Source: Vicia villosa (taxonomy: Eukaryota; Streptophyta; Magnoliopsida; Fabales; Fabaceae). From it: a DNA stretch of 64,000 bases. Shown here piece after piece: positions 43,298-55,971 of the stretch. Below the pieces are notes generated by a model. It did not search any database, was not told the origin of the DNA, and was given only the letters and a program-made list of their open reading frames with translations. Each line of letters starts with the position of its first letter. Position 1 is the first letter of the stretch. The stretch covers positions 16,872,930-16,936,929 of the forward strand of contig NC_081186.1 in the NCBI RefSeq assembly GCF_029867415.1, in the 5' to 3' direction. Position numbers and translations under genes: made by a program.

Positions 43298-45107
43298 CAG
43301 AAATTATCTTCTCCTTAGGTACCCACAATTTCTTGGGTCCTTTCTTGTTAGTTCTCCTCAAGTTCTGATTGAACTTGGGTTTAACAAAATATTTAACAGG
43401 AGGAACAGCATGATACTTCTTATTCTGAGTTCCATGATATTTCTTAGGTTGTGTCACATGCTTCTTGGTGTGTGTTATGTGAAAACTTTGTGCATGTGAT
43501 GTGTGCTTAATATCATGGGAGTGGCCAAATTTAAATTGGTTATACAGAGGCTTGTATGATATTTTCATATCATCCACAGATTCAAGCTTGTATGGGATTT
43601 CACTCTCATAACCAATGCCAACTCTCTTGTTCCCAGACACACCATATATCATAGAAGCTAGCTGACTTCTGCCAATACTTCTAGATAAGAACTTCCTGAA
43701 ACTTAAATCATATTCTTTCAGAATATGATTCAGACTAGGAGTGGATTTTTCTGAATCAGAAGGAGATCCAACATTATTGGATAATTTTAAAACTTTTTCT
43801 TTTAATTCAGAATTTTCCAACTCAAGCTTCTTAGTTTCAAATTCAAATTGCTTTTTCAGCTTTTTGTATTTGATACTAAGATGAGCTTTTAATTCAAGAA
43901 GCTCTGTTAGACTGGAAACTAACTCTTCTCTAGATAGTTCAGAAAATACCTCTTCAGAATCTGATTCTGATGTAGATTCTGATCCATCATCTTCTGTCGC
44001 CATCAGCGCAAAGTTTGCCTGCTCTCCTTCAGAGTCTGATCCTGATTCTGATTCAGAATCATCCCATGTTGCCATAAGACCTTTCTTCTTATGAAACTTC
44101 TTCTTGGGATTCTCCTTCTGAAGTTTCGGACACTCATTCTTGTAATGTCCAGGCTCATTGCACTCATAGCAGACAGCCTTCTTCTTGTCAGATCTTCTGT
44201 AACCAGAAGATTCTCCTCGTTCAAATTTCTTTGAACTTCTGAAGCCTCTGAACTTCCTTTGCTTGCTCTTCCAGAGTTGGTTTACCCTTCTGGAGATCAT
44301 GGACAGTTCATCTTCTTCTTCAGATTCTGATTCTTCAGGATCTTCTTCTCTAGCCTGAAAAGCGTTAGTGCATTTTTTAACATTAGATTTTAATGCAATA
44401 GACTTACCTTTCTTCTGAGGCTCGTTTGCGTCCAGCTCTATTTCATGGCTTCTCAAGGCACTGATAAGCTCTTCCAAAGAAACTTCATTCAGATTCTTGG
44501 CAATCTTGAATGCTGTTACCATTAGACCCCATCTTCTGGGTAAGCTTCTGATAATCTTCTTTACATGATCAGCCTTGGTGTAGCCTTTATCGAGAACTCT
44601 CAATCCAGCAGTCAGAGTTTGAAATCTTGAAAACATCTTCTCAATGTCTTCATCATCCTCCATCTTGAAGGCTTCATATTTCTGGATTAGAGCAAGAGCT
44701 TTGGTCTCCTTGACTTGAGCATTTCCTTCATGAGTCATCTTCAAGGACTCATATATGTCATGGGCCGTTTCCCTGTTAGATATCTTCTCATACTCAGCAT
44801 GAGAGATAGCATTCAGCAAAACAGTCCTGCATTTGTGATGATTCTTGAAATCTTTCTTTTGATCATCATTCATTTCGCTTTTCGTGAGCCTTACACCAGT
44901 AGCTTTAACAGGATGTTTGTAACCATCCAGCAGAAGATCCCATAGATCAGCATCTAGACCAAGAAAGTAACTTTCCAGTTTATCTTTCCAGTATTCAAAG
45001 TTTTCACCATCAAATACTGGTGGTCTAGTATAACCATTGTTACCATTGTATTGCTCAGCAGAGCCAGATGTAGATGCAGTTGGATTTGTTGGAATTTCAC
45101 CAGCCAT
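43182..45107 (-). CDS. E2 gag (641 aa)
   Basis: ATG at 45107 follows the primer-binding site by about 65 bp. Capsid-like domain (Retrotran_gag_2/UBN2 type, about residues 25-235; motifs PPVFDGENFEYWKDKLESY and TRFQTL-type helix), acidic linker, one intact CX2CX4HX4C zinc knuckle (CYECNEPGHYKNEC near residue 320), acidic Ser/Glu/Asp-rich stretch, Lys-rich coiled-coil-like segment, and a basic C terminus. Ends in the overlap with pol. Encodes the capsid/nucleocapsid precursor of the retrotransposon particle. Confidence 0.93.
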   Translation of the reverse strand: MAGEIPTNPTASTSGSAEQYNGNNGYTRPPVFDGENFEYWKDKLESYFLGLDADLWDLLLDGYKHPVKATGVRLTKSEMNDDQKKDFKNHHKCRTVLLNAISHAEYEKISNRETAHDIYESLKMTHEGNAQVKETKALALIQKYEAFKMEDDEDIEKMFSRFQTLTAGLRVLDKGYTKADHVKKIIRSLPRRWGLMVTAFKIAKNLNEVSLEELISALRSHEIELDANEPQKKGKSIALKSNVKKCTNAFQAREEDPEESESEEEDELSMISRRVNQLWKSKQRKFRGFRSSKKFERGESSGYRRSDKKKAVCYECNEPGHYKNECPKLQKENPKKKFHKKKGLMATWDDSESESGSDSEGEQANFALMATEDDGSESTSESDSEEVFSELSREELVSSLTELLELKAHLSIKYKKLKKQFEFETKKLELENSELKEKVLKLSNNVGSPSDSEKSTPSLNHILKEYDLSFRKFLSRSIGRSQLASMIYGVSGNKRVGIGYESEIPYKLESVDDMKISYKPLYNQFKFGHSHDIKHTSHAQSFHITHTKKHVTQPKKYHGTQNKKYHAVPPVKYFVKPKFNQNLRRTNKKGPKKLWVPKEKIISVADILGGKEDRKQNVMVPGLWVLATHDGKKVYIPRPGA

Positions 45108-45174
45108 CTTTTACTGAAGCGTTTTTCTCTTCCTGAATCTTTTCTAAACACGGTTAAGTGCTTGCACCTTAGAA

Positions 45175-45191
45175 CCGGCGCTCTGATGCCA
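45175..45191 (-). other. E2 primer-binding site
   Basis: On the minus strand TGGCATCAGAGCGCCGG, two bases after the 5' LTR; identical to E1, including the T to C difference from the initiator tRNA-Met complement. Confidence 0.85.
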
Positions 45192-45193
45192 AT

Positions 45194-46408
45194 TGAAGGA
45201 TAGAAAAACACTTAGAAAGGGGGGGTTTGAATAAGTGTAGTCTAAAAAACTTGAACGATAAAAATAATATGCACAGTTATTTTTATCATGGTTCGTTGTT
45301 AACTAAACTACTCCAGTCCACCCCCACGGAGTGATTTACCTCACCTGAGGATTTAATCCACTAATCGCAACAGATTACAATGGTTTTCCACTTAGTGCGC
45401 GACTAAGTCTTCTAGAGTATCCTGATCACAACCTGATCACTCCAGGAACAAATGCTTAGACACAAGCTAAGACTTTCTTAGAGTATCCTGACCACCACGT
45501 GATCACTCTAATTACAACTGCTTAGACACAAGCTAAGACTTCCTAGAGTATCCTGATCAACACTTGATCACTCTAGTTACTTACAAATTAATGTAATCAA
45601 TTCTAAGAGTATTACAAATGCTTCTGAAAAGCTATAATCACAATAGTGATATTTCTCTTAACGTTTAAGCTTAATCTCACTAATATATTACAACAGCAAT
45701 GTAGTGAGCTTTGATGAAGATGAAGTTTCTGAGCTTTGAATTGAACAGCGTTTCAGCAAGTCTTTCAGAATAATATCGTTCAAAATTGGTAACCTTGCTT
45801 CTCATCAGAACTTCATATTTATAGGCGTTTGAGAAGATGACCGTTGGGCGCATTTAATGCTTTGCGTGTTCCGTACAGCTTTGCATTTAATGTTTCACGC
45901 TTTTGTCAACTACCTCGAGCCTTGTTCACGCTGTGTCTACTGACGTTGCCTTTAATAGCTTCCAACGTTCCTTTTGTCAGTCAGCGTAGCCTGCCACCTG
46001 TACTTTCTTCTGATCTGATGTTTGTGAATAAAATATTTGAATATCATCAGAGTCAAACAGCTTGGTGCATAGCATCTTCTTGTCTTCTGACCTTGAAGTG
46101 CTTCTGAGCATGATACCATGAGAACTTCAGTGCTTCTGCTTCTGATCTCAAGTTCTTCTGATGCTTTCATAGACCCATGTTCTGATTCTGCCTTGACCAT
46201 CTTCTGATGTCTTGCCAGACCATGTTCTGATGTTGCATGCTGAACCTTCTGAGACAAAGCTTCTGAGCGCTGATTTGTGCATACTCTTTATATATTTCCT
46301 GAAATGGAAATTGCAATGTATTAGAGTACCACATTATCTCACACAAAATTCATATCCTTGTTATCATCAAAACTAAGAATATTGATCAGAACAAATCTTG
46401 TTCTAACA
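45194..46408 (-). repeat. E2 5' LTR (1215 bp)
   Basis: Same length as the 3' LTR. Carries a TATA-like box (TATTTATA on the plus strand at 45816-45823). Outer end GTTCTAACA adjoins the ATTAG target copy at 46409. Confidence 0.95.
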
Positions 46409-49286
46409 ATTAGCTCATAACTTATTGTCCATAAGTCAATTAAGTGCCAATGGTTATGACATTATCTTCAATCAAAAGTCTTGTAAAGTTATCATTCAGA
46501 AGGATGACTCAATCCTATTTACAGGAAAGAGAAAGAACAACATTTATAAGATTGATCTTCATGATCTTAAGAATCAAAAGGTTATTTGCCTTATGTCTGT
46601 TAGTAAAGAGCAGTGGGTCTGGCACAGGAGATTAGGTCATGCTAGTTTGAGAATGATTTCTCAGATTAACAAACTTAATCTGGTCAGAGGACTCTCTAAT
46701 CTGAAATATAAATCAGATGCTCTTTGCGAAGCATGTCAGAAAGGGAAGTTTTCAAAACCTGCATTCAAGTCTAAAATTGTTGTCTCTTCCTCTAGGCCGC
46801 TAGAACTTCTGCACATTGATCTTTTTGGCCCAGTCAAAACAGCATCAATTAGAGGGAAGAAATATGAATTAGCCATCGTAGACGACTATAGCAGATGGAC
46901 ATGGGTAAAGTTCTTGAAACACAAGGATGAGTCTCATACTGTGTTCGTTGACTTCTGCACTCAGATTCAATCTGAGAAGGAATGCAAAATCATAAAGGTC
47001 AGAAGTGATCATGGTGGTGAATTTGAGAACAAATTCTTTGAGATTTATTTCAAAGAAAATGGTATTGCCCATGATTTCTCTTGTCCTAGAACTCCACAGC
47101 AAAATGGAGTTGTAGAATGAAAGAATATGACTCTACAAGAAATGGCCAGAGCCATGATCAATGAAACCAATATGGCTAAGCATTTCTGGGCAGAAGCAAT
47201 TAACACTGCATGTTATATTCAAAATAGAATCTCCATAAAACCTATTCTAAATAAGACTCCTTATGAATTATGGAAGAACAGAAAGCCCAACATTTCATAT
47301 TTCCATCCATTTGGATGTGTATGCTATATTCTGAATACTAAAGATCATCTGAATAAATTTGACTCTAAAGCTCAGAAGTGTTTTCTACTTGGATATTCTG
47401 ATCGCTCAAAAGGCTACAGAGTATACAATACTGAAACTCTTGTAGTGGAAGAGTCAACCAATATCAGATTCTATGATAAGCTTGGTCTTGAAAAGCCAAA
47501 GCAGTTTGAGAATTTTGCAGATATAGAAATCTCTAACTCAAATCTTGAAGAACCCAGAAGCAAAGTTTCAGAAGATCAAGTTGCTGCGTCTTTAGAGAAT
47601 CTCAGAATATCTGAAGATCCAACACCCAGAAGATCTTCTAGACTTAACTCTGCTCATCCAGAAGATGTTATCAATGGAAAGAAAGATGATCCTATCAGAA
47701 CAAGAGCATTCCTTAAGAACAATGCAAAATGTCAATTTGGTCTAGCATCTCTGATTGAGCCAACTTCTGTTGATCAAGATCTGGAGGATGCTGACTGGAT
47801 AATTGCCATGCAAGAAGAACTAAATCAGTTTTCAAGGAATGATGTTTTGGATCTGGTTCCAAGACCAAAAGGATTTAACATCATTGGCACTAAGTGGGTC
47901 TTCAGAAACAAGCTAAGTGAAAAAGGAGAAGTTGTAAGAAACAAAGCCAGACTGGTTGCTCAGGGCTATAGTCAGCAAGAAGGCATTGACTATACAGAAA
48001 CCTTTGCACCAGTGGCCATGTTAGAATCTATTCGCTTATTAATTTCATTTTCCACTCAACATAACATCACTCTGTATCAGATGGATGTTAAGAGTGCCTT
48101 CTTAAATGGTTATATAGATGAGGAAGTATATGTCCACCAACCTCCTGGTTTTGAAGACTCTAAGTCTCCAGAACATGCTTTGAAATTAAAGAAATCATTA
48201 TATGGCCTGAAGAAAGCTCCCAGAGCTTGGTAGGAAAGTTTAAGTTATTTCCTTCTGGATAATGGTTTCACTAGAGGACAAGTGGATACAACACTCTTTT
48301 GTAAAACCTTTAAAAAGGATATTTTAATTTGCCAAATTTATGTTGATGATATCATATTTGGAACATCTAATGCTACACTTGAGAAGGAGTTTTCTAAGTC
48401 TATGCAGGTAGAGTTTGAAATGAGCATGATGGGAGAACTCAAGTATTTCCTTGAGATCTAGATCAATCAAACTTCTGAAGGATCTTATGTTCATCAGACC
48501 AAGTATGTGAAAGAACTTCTGAAGAAGTTTAATCTTTCAGAAAGCAAAGAAGCAAAGACTCCAATGCATCCAACGTGTGTATTAGGTAAGTATGAGGTAA
48601 GTAAGAAGGTAGATCAGAAGCTCTACAGAGGTATGATTGGATCTCTTGTATATCTTACTGCTTCTAGACCTGATATTCTATTCAGTGCATGCCTGTGTGC
48701 TAGATTCCAATCAGATCCTAGAGAATCTCACTTAACTGCTGTTAAGAGAATTCTGAGGTATCTGAAAGGTACTACTAATGTTGGTTTAGTCTACAGAAGA
48801 TCTGAAGAATACAACTTAGTAGGATTTTGTGATGCTGATTATGCTGGAGATAGAGTTGAAAGGAAAAGTACTTCTGGAAGTTGTCAGTTTCTGGGAAGTC
48901 ATCTGATCTCTTGGTACAGCAAGAAGCAAGCCACAATTGCCTTCTCTACAACAGAAGCAGGATATGTTGCTGCTGCTGGATGTAGTACACAGATGCTCTG
49001 GATGAAGAGTCAGCTAGAAGATTATCAGATATATGAGAGTAACATTCCTATCTTCTGTGATAATACTTCTTCTATTTGTTTATCTAAGAATCCTATCTTA
49101 CATTCCAAAGCTAAACTTATTGAGATCAAACATCACTTCATTAGGGACCATGTTCAGAAGGGTGTTCTTTCTTTAAACTTTGTGGATACAGAACATCAGT
49201 GGGCTGATATCTTCACAAAACCCCTTACTGAAGATAGGTTTAAGTTCATTATGAAGAATATTAGTATGGATTTATGCCCAGAATGA
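46409..49286 (+). pseudogene. E1 pol after E2 (integrase, RT, RNase H), with stops
   Basis: Resumes the frame cut at 17589. Integrase (WHRRLGH, CEACQKGK, LLHIDLFGPVK, VRSDHGGEFEN, PRTPQQNGVVE), RT (QMDVKSAFLNG; QIYVDDIIFG near 48330) and RNase H (GFCDADYAGD, KQATIAFSTTEAG) are recognisable and end at LCPE, as in E2. In-frame stops at 47118 (TGA), 48231 (TAG) and 48459 (TAG, where E2 has CAG) inactivate it. Confidence 0.92.
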
Positions 49287-49790
49287 AAGGATGAGAAGAT
49301 CTGATATATGGATTAGATTTAAAATGCTTATTTATTTTCTTATCAGATATTCTAAACTTGTTTATCAATTAGATATTCTGATTTTGTTATTGATAACGTT
49401 TCATATGTCTAAGTTGACTCAGAATCTCTTTTAAAGCAAAACAGCTGTCACCAGCCATTCCAGATGATGAACACGTGTTCCCTCTGAAGGGACAAGCATG
49501 CGTGCAGTTGATGAGATGCCGCCCTAGGTAACTGTGCAAATCATTTCAAATATCACGTTTTCTCCTAATGTCATTCAACATTAAATTCATTTGATTCAAA
49601 TTCTGTAATCTCTTTCATTTTGAATCTTATTGCATATTATTTCAAATCCGTGCCTATATAAATGCATCTCTTTATCATTTCATCTCTTTCCATTCATCTT
49701 CATTGTTCATTGTTTATGCATTTTTGCCTCTTTTTCTCTCTCTTCAAAAAACCTAAAGTTACGAAACCCAGAAATCTCAGTAGTGATTCA
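49287..49790 (+). other. E1 pol to env-like spacer
   Basis: About 500 bp between the pol stop and the env-like ATG; pyrimidine-rich near 49660-49750 (CTCTTTTTCTCTCTCTTC), like a leader with a possible 3' splice-acceptor tract, which would suit expression of the env-like ORF from a spliced RNA. This is inference. Confidence 0.45.
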
Positions 49791-50638
49791 ATGGCTTCTT
49801 CATCAAATGTTCAACGCAAGATTTCATCTTCAAGACAAGAACAACAAAAGAAATCTATAACTGCTCCATTGAAGACGTGTTTGGTTCCTCACGATGAACT
49901 GGAAGTTCTCTGTGAATCTATGGTTGATTTTGAAAATCTGCAAGCACATGATTTCAAAATCAAAACAGGCATGTTGGTTCAAGGATGGGAAAACTACTTT
50001 GATTGTCTAATTGGACCAGTTTACCCTGCTTTGGTTAAGGAATTTTAGATTCATGCCACTGTTACTCCAACTGCTATCATTTTCTTCGTACTAGGTCATG
50101 AAGTGGTTGTCTTTGAGAATCTGATAAGGAAGCTATATAATCTTGAAAGTACAAGTGGAATAATTGGTGCTCTCCCTGGAAGATCTAATTGGGAAAAGAT
50201 TAATCCAGAATTGTTTACTTCTGGTAAAAAATCTCCTCACACCACTGATCTAAAGCCTACCTACAATGTTTGGGCTAAGATTATTATGGGATCTCTTTAT
50301 CATAGAAGCTCAACAAACTCTGCAACCTACATCAGTCAAGATTAGCAGGTCATCCTATACTGCATTGGAAAAGGTATGAGAGTCAATCTTCCTCATATTC
50401 TGTTTCAACATCTGAAGACTAATGTTGAAGAGTCAAGGGAAGAAGAACGCCCGAAGAATCCCAAGTTGAAAAAGAAAATTATTCCTTTGGGAAGGTTGAT
50501 ATCAGACATTCTGATTGAGAGTGGTTTGATTGAGACTCTGAGAGCAGCTGGCTCTAAACATCTGACTGCAGTTTGTTGAAGTATTTTGAATGCTCACACT
50601 CTGAGGAGAATGCAACTAATTGAGAAAGTAACCACAAC

Positions 50639-53600
50639 TGTCATACCCCAAAATTTGCCCATCTTATTTCTCCTAACAAATTCAAATCAAGGTATAAAGC
50701 TCAAAGACACCCTCTCCTAAACAAAGTCCAAAGAATTAGGGTTTTGTTGTTCTGAGGGAAAATCAATGAACCAAAGGCTCCAAGGCATCCCATATGGTCT
50801 ATGATACCCCACACTACCTCCATGACAAATTTCAGGTCTCAATTCAAAGGATTGATCACTCAATTGCTCAGAAAGTCAACAGTTGACTGAGTTGACCTAA
50901 AAGTCAACTGTGGTCAAAGTACAGTCAAAACTCCTGATATTTTGTCAACATCCTTATTTTGAAGTATCATTCACCATTTGATCAAGGATTGGTCATGGTT
51001 CATCAAGAACAGATCAGAAATCAACAAAACCTAAAAGTTTCTAAATTAGGGTTTTCTAGGAGAAAGTCAACTTAACTTTGACCAGCCATAACTTCCACGT
51101 GAAACATCAGAAATTTCCCATACAAAGCTCAATTTGAAGGAAATTGAATTCTCTACAACTTTGTCTCTCACCTGTCAAGTCTAAAAAGGCTTCATTTGAG
51201 AGATATGGATTAAAAGATTATAGGTCCTTTTTGAAAGTCAACCACAAGCAGTTTTTTGTCAAAGCCAATATCATCAAGATAAAATCCTCAAATGGAAAAA
51301 AGCTTCCAAAGTGGCTTGTAGAGGACACCTTGAGGTTTCCAAAAAGTCCTAGAACTCCTCCATATATTAAATATTGAGGGAGATATGCCTTGTTAAAGTT
51401 GGCCAATTTCAAGAAGAAAAATGTGAAGAAAAAAGGTTCAAAATGAATATTTTTACAAAGAGGCCTATGTCTTTAAGATCCAATCCCCTTCCTTATGATA
51501 TTAAGAGTCCACAAACCATTGGCCACGAAATTTGTTGATTTTTATTAATTTTATAAGAATTTGTTTCATTTAAAAAATCAATAAAATTGAAAAAAATCAA
51601 AGATTTATGAAGGAGATTTGTTTTGAATTTAGTTCCCAATCACATCTAATCAAATAACCTCCATATTTTCTATCAGATTTCATGACAAAATAAGATTGGC
51701 ATAATTGAGGGAAAATTGGCTAAATTTAGAAGCTTCTTTAAATCAAATTTCTCAAACCTTCAATACTAAGATTCAAGGAGATTTGGCAAAGTTTTTGTAG
51801 ACCTAAATGAAACTATTATATAAACAGAATGACAGCAAGCCTTAGGGGTTTTTTCTTGGTGGCTCTGGACCCCTATTAAAACTCGTGGGAATTCAGAAAA
51901 AAAAGAGGTACGAATTTTGCCATTGCAGTCTAATTCAAGGGATTTTGAGGATCAAACAAGCATCCTGGAAGCACTCTGAAGCTTTCTCAATCGCTCCCAA
52001 GCATAGCAACATTCGGAATCGCGTTCAAAAAGCCACGGTTTGCACCATTCTTCCCAATCTCGATTTCATAAATTTGTGCATTATAAATGGTTTCTGAATA
52101 CATATTAGTGTTTGTCTCAATGTTGTGCACGTTTATGGAAATTTGATTGCGTTTATATGCTCGAATGAGCGATCTGCCATTGTTAGGGTTTTTGAACTCC
52201 TCTTTAGGGTTTTTAGTTACAGGTAAAATTGGCAACGAAAGGACCATATTTGAACTCGGGGTGATGAGAGGAAATCATCCATGGCATCGTATCGTATTTT
52301 TTGTATGTGTACGAGATTTTGGCATTTGCAGGTGATATGGCTACGGACGTGCGTCCGTAGGTAAAGATCAGGATCCTAACATGACGGTCTGAGGAAGAAG
52401 AAGGGGCGTGTCACCATGTTATTCGTCCTTTCAAACTTGGCGCTTTGTTTTTTTTTAGATTCTAAAATATATTTTTGTTTATGTTAGTTTTGTCTCCCTT
52501 ACTTGACAACATAAACGCGCAGCTCTACTGGTTAACGCATAATGGCATTCAGCGTGAGGGCCTGGGTTTGAACCCTACCCTCCACGCTATTCTTTTCGCT
52601 ATTTGTACAGTCTGCCTTGCAGGATGATCCGGTGTGCGCGCCCACAACAAGACTATGTCGCGTCACCATCTGCCCACCCTGGGATCTATACAGGACCGGA
52701 TCCAACGCATATCATGATGAAGGTTCACCATGGAACTCCATTCTTCCATCGCACCAGATTCCAGCTAAGTCTCTTTTCTTTGTTTTTTTTTATTTTCTTA
52801 TTTAATTCAGTTTTATTATTTGTTTTTTTATTATTACTATTTCCCTTAAACATGACAATAAAAATATCTTTCTTATTTAAAATTTAAAGCTTTATTTTTT
52901 ATATGATTAACTTGGATTAGAATAATTATGTTATTAATAAAAAACCATATTAGGGTTAGATTTTTTATCGAAACCCTATTTTTACCTATTTAATTAATTA
53001 GGTTAAAAAACAAATAATTAACTAAATGAATTTTATTTATTCCATTAATAATATTAATTCGTACCCTGATCAGGGTTTACGAAGATCACACCTACACTAA
53101 AAATATTCTCCTTTGCGCGTTTTTTCAGGGTTATCATTAGACATCTTCCGATTATGCGCCTCGCCTTCCATGAAGCTAAGTCCCGACTCTATTGTCTTTT
53201 ATTATTTTTGCAATTAGGGCTAAAACCTCGAAAGTCAATGGACTATTTTGCACTCACGCGTCTTATTTATTTTTGCCCATTTTTCAGGGTTAACCTCGAG
53301 GCTACCTCCGACTACAAACCATATCAGATCAAATCAAAAGCTAAGTTCTATTTTATGTTTATTTCAAATATCTATTTTATTTTATTTTGATTTCTTTATC
53401 AAATTAGGGTTAACCCTAATTGTCATTTGAATTGATAATACACTCACTATTTCTTCTGTGTATTTCGTCCTTTTCCAATTTTTCAGGGTTTGCCAACTGC
53501 CGAAGCTCAAATACTCTGTAACCCTAAAACTCTAACCTCTTTTATTTTTCTGCTTAATTATTACTTATGTCAAACCCGCTGGTTTCTTTTTCCCTTCCCC

Positions 53601-54514
53601 ATATTCTTATGTATCTGTTCCTGGTTTGTATTGTTTGGCCTTAAAGGCACTTAAGACTGTTTAATATTTTCTGCCATGGTTAGTAATTTAGGGAGTGCAA
53701 CCTTGAACTGAATTAGAGCCATTTAATTACAAGATAATATATTTCGAATTGAATCACATGATTGTTGCATCCACGCACACTTTTTTGGTAACCTCTTTTG
53801 CTGCCTGTTGCCTTGTTGCCTTGTGTTCTTTTGCAGAATAGCCATGCCCCTCGAATACGAGGATACCTCAGCCATGTTGCCTCGATTAATGCAAAGATCA
53901 TAAGTCCCTAATGATGTTGCCTTCGATACATTAATATGATCTCTTCCCTCGGAAGTTGCCTGCGTAAGGCTGAGGTGTCCTCTGGTTGCCTAACGAAAGG
54001 CTATTCTGATCCTTCCCTTAGACTACCTGCCTCTCTATGGCTAGGGATAGTCTTTGGGCGAACGATAACTCGATGACCAGTTCACATCCAAACGAAAGGC
54101 TTCCTGCCCTCTTATGGCACGGATAGACCCTTTCACCCTGAAAGGCTAAAAGACTTATTTTTCTACATTATTAAGGTAATTGCTCCTAATTGCCTTGCTC
54201 TGGTTAAAATCTTTTTCTACACTTTTTTCTCATAAACCTTCAATATGGCTACGCTCGTTTACGAGCTAAAGTCCGTATTCTCTTCTTCTACATTTCTGAA
54301 CTCAAAGAGCAAAGCAATTAAGAGCCCATGGATAACCATGGATGCAAAGGGTGCCTTACACCTTCCCTTTGCATAATTACCCCCCGAACTCAGTTTTTTA
54401 TTTAAAAGGTTTTTCCTATTCTTTTAGCCTTTCTGATATTTGGATAAAATAAAAGTCGGTGGCGACTCTTGCTATCCGCGACATTTCGATAAAAAGTCAG
54501 TTCACCGTATTACA
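50639..54514 (+). mobile_element. solo LTR of an Ogre-type element (3876 bp)
   Basis: Starts TGTCATACCCCAAAATTTG like the E3 LTR and ends CACCGTATTACA, with GGTGGCGACTC near the end as in E3. Flanked by duplication ACAAC (50634-50638 and 54515-54519). No internal region or second LTR, so it is the product of recombination between two LTRs. It differs from E3 enough to be a separate family. Short open frames inside are not credible genes. Confidence 0.85.
52521..52576 (+). other. tRNA-like A-box/B-box module in the Ogre-type solo LTR
   Basis: AGCTCTACTGGTTAACGC resembles a tRNA D-arm/A box; GGGTTTGAACCC is a T-arm/B box with one mismatch and self-pairs. The whole is nested in a longer hairpin (AGCGTGAGGG / CCCTCCACGCT). 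It sits about 0.48 of the way along the LTR, the same relative place as the module in E3, and TTGACAAC lies just upstream in both. Confidence 0.5.
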
Positions 54515-55971
54515 ACAACTCCTAAAGCACCTCTCTCTTGTTTAAAGAAGAATTGTCATAATCTGTTAAGCTATATCTGGAATTCTGCGTTAAAGAAAAA
54601 TCAGATGTTGATCCTGAATGGATTCGTGGAAGAACCATTCCATCCTTGGAGGAATTACAGAAAAAGAATAAGAAGAAGAAACAAAAGAAGCTGAAGAGAA
54701 AGGTCACAGAAGAAGGTCCTGATGCTAAGAAAGCCAAGAAGCAGAAGAAATCTTCAGGTATTGTTATCTCTGATTCTGTACCTAATAATACTAATTCTGA
54801 ACAAGTATCAACAGAATCCCTGAAAATTCCCAGAACTTCTGAACAGCTTTAGAAGCTCATATAAGATAGAGACAATGTAGACACCCCCAGTTTACATTCT
54901 CCTCTGACCTTCCCCCTCAGAAAAGACCACCTCCTTCTGATCTTCCATCCTCTTCCACCACCTCTAAAAGACACCGTCCACTTTATTCTGAACCAACCCT
55001 TGACCCCCAACCTCTAAATGTTGTCTTTCCATTAATTCCATCTGAAAATATCTTCTCAACCACCTCCATTCCTTCTGCAATCTCACCTTTAATTGATCCT
55101 TCAACCACCTCCACAGCAGATTCATCATCTTCTCTATTCTCTTCTACCACCTCTGTTTTGTTTTCTAGAGAACCTGAAACCTACTTTGTTCTTAATCCAG
55201 ACTCTCCAATCACCCATTTCAGAATCAACCCTCCTGAACCCTCTGTTGATATTCGTTTTGAACTGTTAAGATATAAGGTACGGACAGGGTTAGATGCTCT
55301 GAAGGTTGCTCATGACTCCAAGATGGATCATGTAGCTGCTGGGAAGCTCTGGAGAGCTTTTAGAAGGGAGATTCAATCTGACTTTCTGAATCTTCAGAAA
55401 GACTGTCTGGCTAAGCTCCTGGTCCTTCTGGATTATTCTGGAGTATGATGATGGAAGATACTACCATCCCATCACTAGTTGGAAGCCTCTTGAAGAGGAG
55501 GAGTTTGTTGATGAGCTTGCAGAAGAAGAGAATCCTCTGGCAATCGTTGTATGGAAGCTACATCCATACAAGGTTCTAACTGGAGATTTTCAGTTTTTGT
55601 TCAACTGGCTTAGGGAGAACCCCTCTGATAAGGCACCAAATATGGTATATCCAGAAGTTGAATACCCTTCAGAACCTGTTGCTCCAACACCCCCAGAGAA
55701 TCTGGCTGCAATTCTTGAAGGCCTAGAACATCCTGCTGAAGAAATTCCTATTGAGGAAAATCATGAAGATGTTCTTATAGTTGAAGCTAGTGCAAATCCT
55801 CCTGCTATGGACAACATTTTTGCTGCTGCTTCTGACAAGCACGAGGATACTCATGTTGAGTTCAGATCCTTTATGAAGGATCAGAAGGAAGCTACTCAGA
55901 AGCAAGTTGAAGACACTGCTGAGATTAAGAACCTTCTGGCCGTCTTAGCTTCTAAGCTTAGACAGTCGTAG

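Larger units (their letters stand above)
17590..46408 (-). mobile_element. Sirevirus (SIRE/Maximus-type Ty1-copia) E2, interrupted in pol
   Basis: Inserted in E1 pol in the opposite orientation; duplication ATTAG at 17585-17589 and 46409-46413. LTRs are 45194-46408 (5') and 17590-18804 (3'), both 1215 bp, with about ten differences by eye (near 0.8%). Without E3 it is about 9.5 kb. gag and pol are open and, reading across the E3 insertion (duplication GTTAG), pol continues in frame, so E2 was apparently competent until E3 inserted. The env-like gene seen in E0 and E1 is missing. Confidence 0.95.
49791..55971 (+). pseudogene. E1 env-like ORF, broken, split by a solo LTR
   Basis: Starts at the ATG at 49791 (MASSSNVQRKISSS), followed by the segment matching the start of the E0 ORF (TCLVPHDELEVLCES). 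A TAG at 50046 replaces the Trp codon of the KDFW motif; further stops at 50343 and 50577. After the solo LTR it resumes near 54520 (DVDPEWIRGRT and a Lys-rich block), passes through a Ser/Pro-rich linker with stops, and ends KLRQS at 55968-55971. Collinear with E0 2-2410. Confidence 0.88.

Noticed and set aside
43164..43499. Plus-strand frame in E2
   Set aside because: Antisense shadow of gag.
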